Assembly (NCBI GenBank): GCA_934183045.1
Contig: CAKPRW010000038.1
Span: 1-14,125 of the forward strand
Length of the DNA: 14,125 bases
Direction: 5' to 3'
From: an uncultured Clostridia bacterium
GTDB taxonomy: Bacteria > Bacillota > Clostridia > TANB77 > CAG-508
Shown here: positions 13,785 through 14,125 of the stretch, piece after piece
Layout of the letters: each line of letters starts with the position of its first letter
How positions within the stretch are numbered: the stretch's first letter is position 1
The notes under the pieces: generated by a model
What the model was told of the DNA's origin: nothing
Seen by the model: only the letters and a program-made list of their open reading frames with translations
Database searches by the model: none
Program-made: the position numbers and the translations under genes

Positions 13785-14125
13785 TATCTTGAAAAGAGAG
13801 GCAAGCACTCATGGAGATTAATTGTATCACATGGCTTTGACAGTTATGGCAATAGGATTAAGTACACAAAAAGCATCAAAGCAAATAGTAGACGTGAGGC
13901 AGATAAAGAACTTGTAAATTTTGTTTATGAAATTGAAAACGGTATTGTTTTACAAAACTCTTCAATGACTTTTAAAGAATTTACAGTTTTATGGTCTAAA
14001 AATTACGGTTCAAAAGAATTGGCTCCAAAAACTTATGAAAGATATAAAGGAATGTTAAACACAAGAATTATTCCCTACTTTGGACACTTTAAACTGTCTA
14101 ACATAAAGCCAACTCACATTATGAG
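13776..14125 (+). CDS. int: Tyrosine site-specific integrase, N-terminal part (cut by window edge)
   Basis: The frame from ATG 13776 is open to the window end (116 residues). It begins with an arm-type DNA-binding domain (MAGYLEKRGKHSWRLIVSHG ... KYTKSIKANSRREADKEL), followed by the start of the SAM-like core-binding domain (MTFKEFTVLWSKNYG ... LAPKTYERYKGMLNTRIIPY). This is the standard layout of phage and ICE tyrosine recombinases of about 370-400 residues, which join attL/attR or attP/attB through a catalytic tyrosine. The catalytic domain is outside the window, so activity cannot be judged. The ribosome-binding site is AAGGAGGTG. Integrase transcribed toward the right suggests that an attachment site lies just beyond the window on that side. 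Confidence 0.93.
   Translation, partial: MAGYLEKRGKHSWRLIVSHGFDSYGNRIKYTKSIKANSRREADKELVNFVYEIENGIVLQNSSMTFKEFTVLWSKNYGSKELAPKTYERYKGMLNTRIIPYFGHFKLSNIKPTHIM

Overview
The DNA is very AT-rich, uses strong AGGAGG-type ribosome-binding sites and tightly packed, overlapping genes, and encodes Firmicutes-type phage or mobile-element proteins. This suggests a low-GC Bacillota host, most likely a clostridium; the species cannot be told from the window. The window looks like most of an integrated mobile genetic element (IME/ICE or phage-satellite type) read from cargo on the left to the integrase on the right. No relaxase, conjugation, capsid or terminase gene is visible, so its transfer mode is open.

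Right end, plus strand (11.88-14.13 kb): a strong promoter drives a 403-residue zinc-ribbon protein (DUF6076-like) and a 151-residue protein of unknown function, followed by a tyrosine integrase cut by the window edge. Facing them on the minus strand is a replication module: an excisionase-like HTH protein, a phage replisome-organizer N-terminal-domain protein and a DnaC-like AAA+ helicase loader. The two transcription units start from two face-to-face sigma-A-type promoters arranged as a dyad around a 12-bp palindrome, an apparent decision switch.

Middle (9.1-10.3 kb): past dnaC lie a bidirectional terminator and about 120 bp of hairpin-rich, locally GC-richer DNA with two 12-bp direct repeats, a candidate replication or transfer origin. 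It is followed by three small minus-strand genes, one frameshifted and one lacking a normal start codon.

Left (2.1-9.0 kb): a complete Type I restriction-modification operon in the order regulator-hsdM-hsdS-hsdR, with overlapping or abutting genes. It is headed by an XRE regulator whose promoter carries a perfect 35-bp palindrome, an autoregulatory design more typical of Type II C-protein systems. After an hsdR terminator, a separately promoted two-gene operon encodes a soluble protein with weak RexA-like resemblance and a four-helix membrane protein, a plausible abortive-infection pair. A partial XRE regulator runs off the left edge. Together the left half reads as a defence island carried as cargo by the element on the right.
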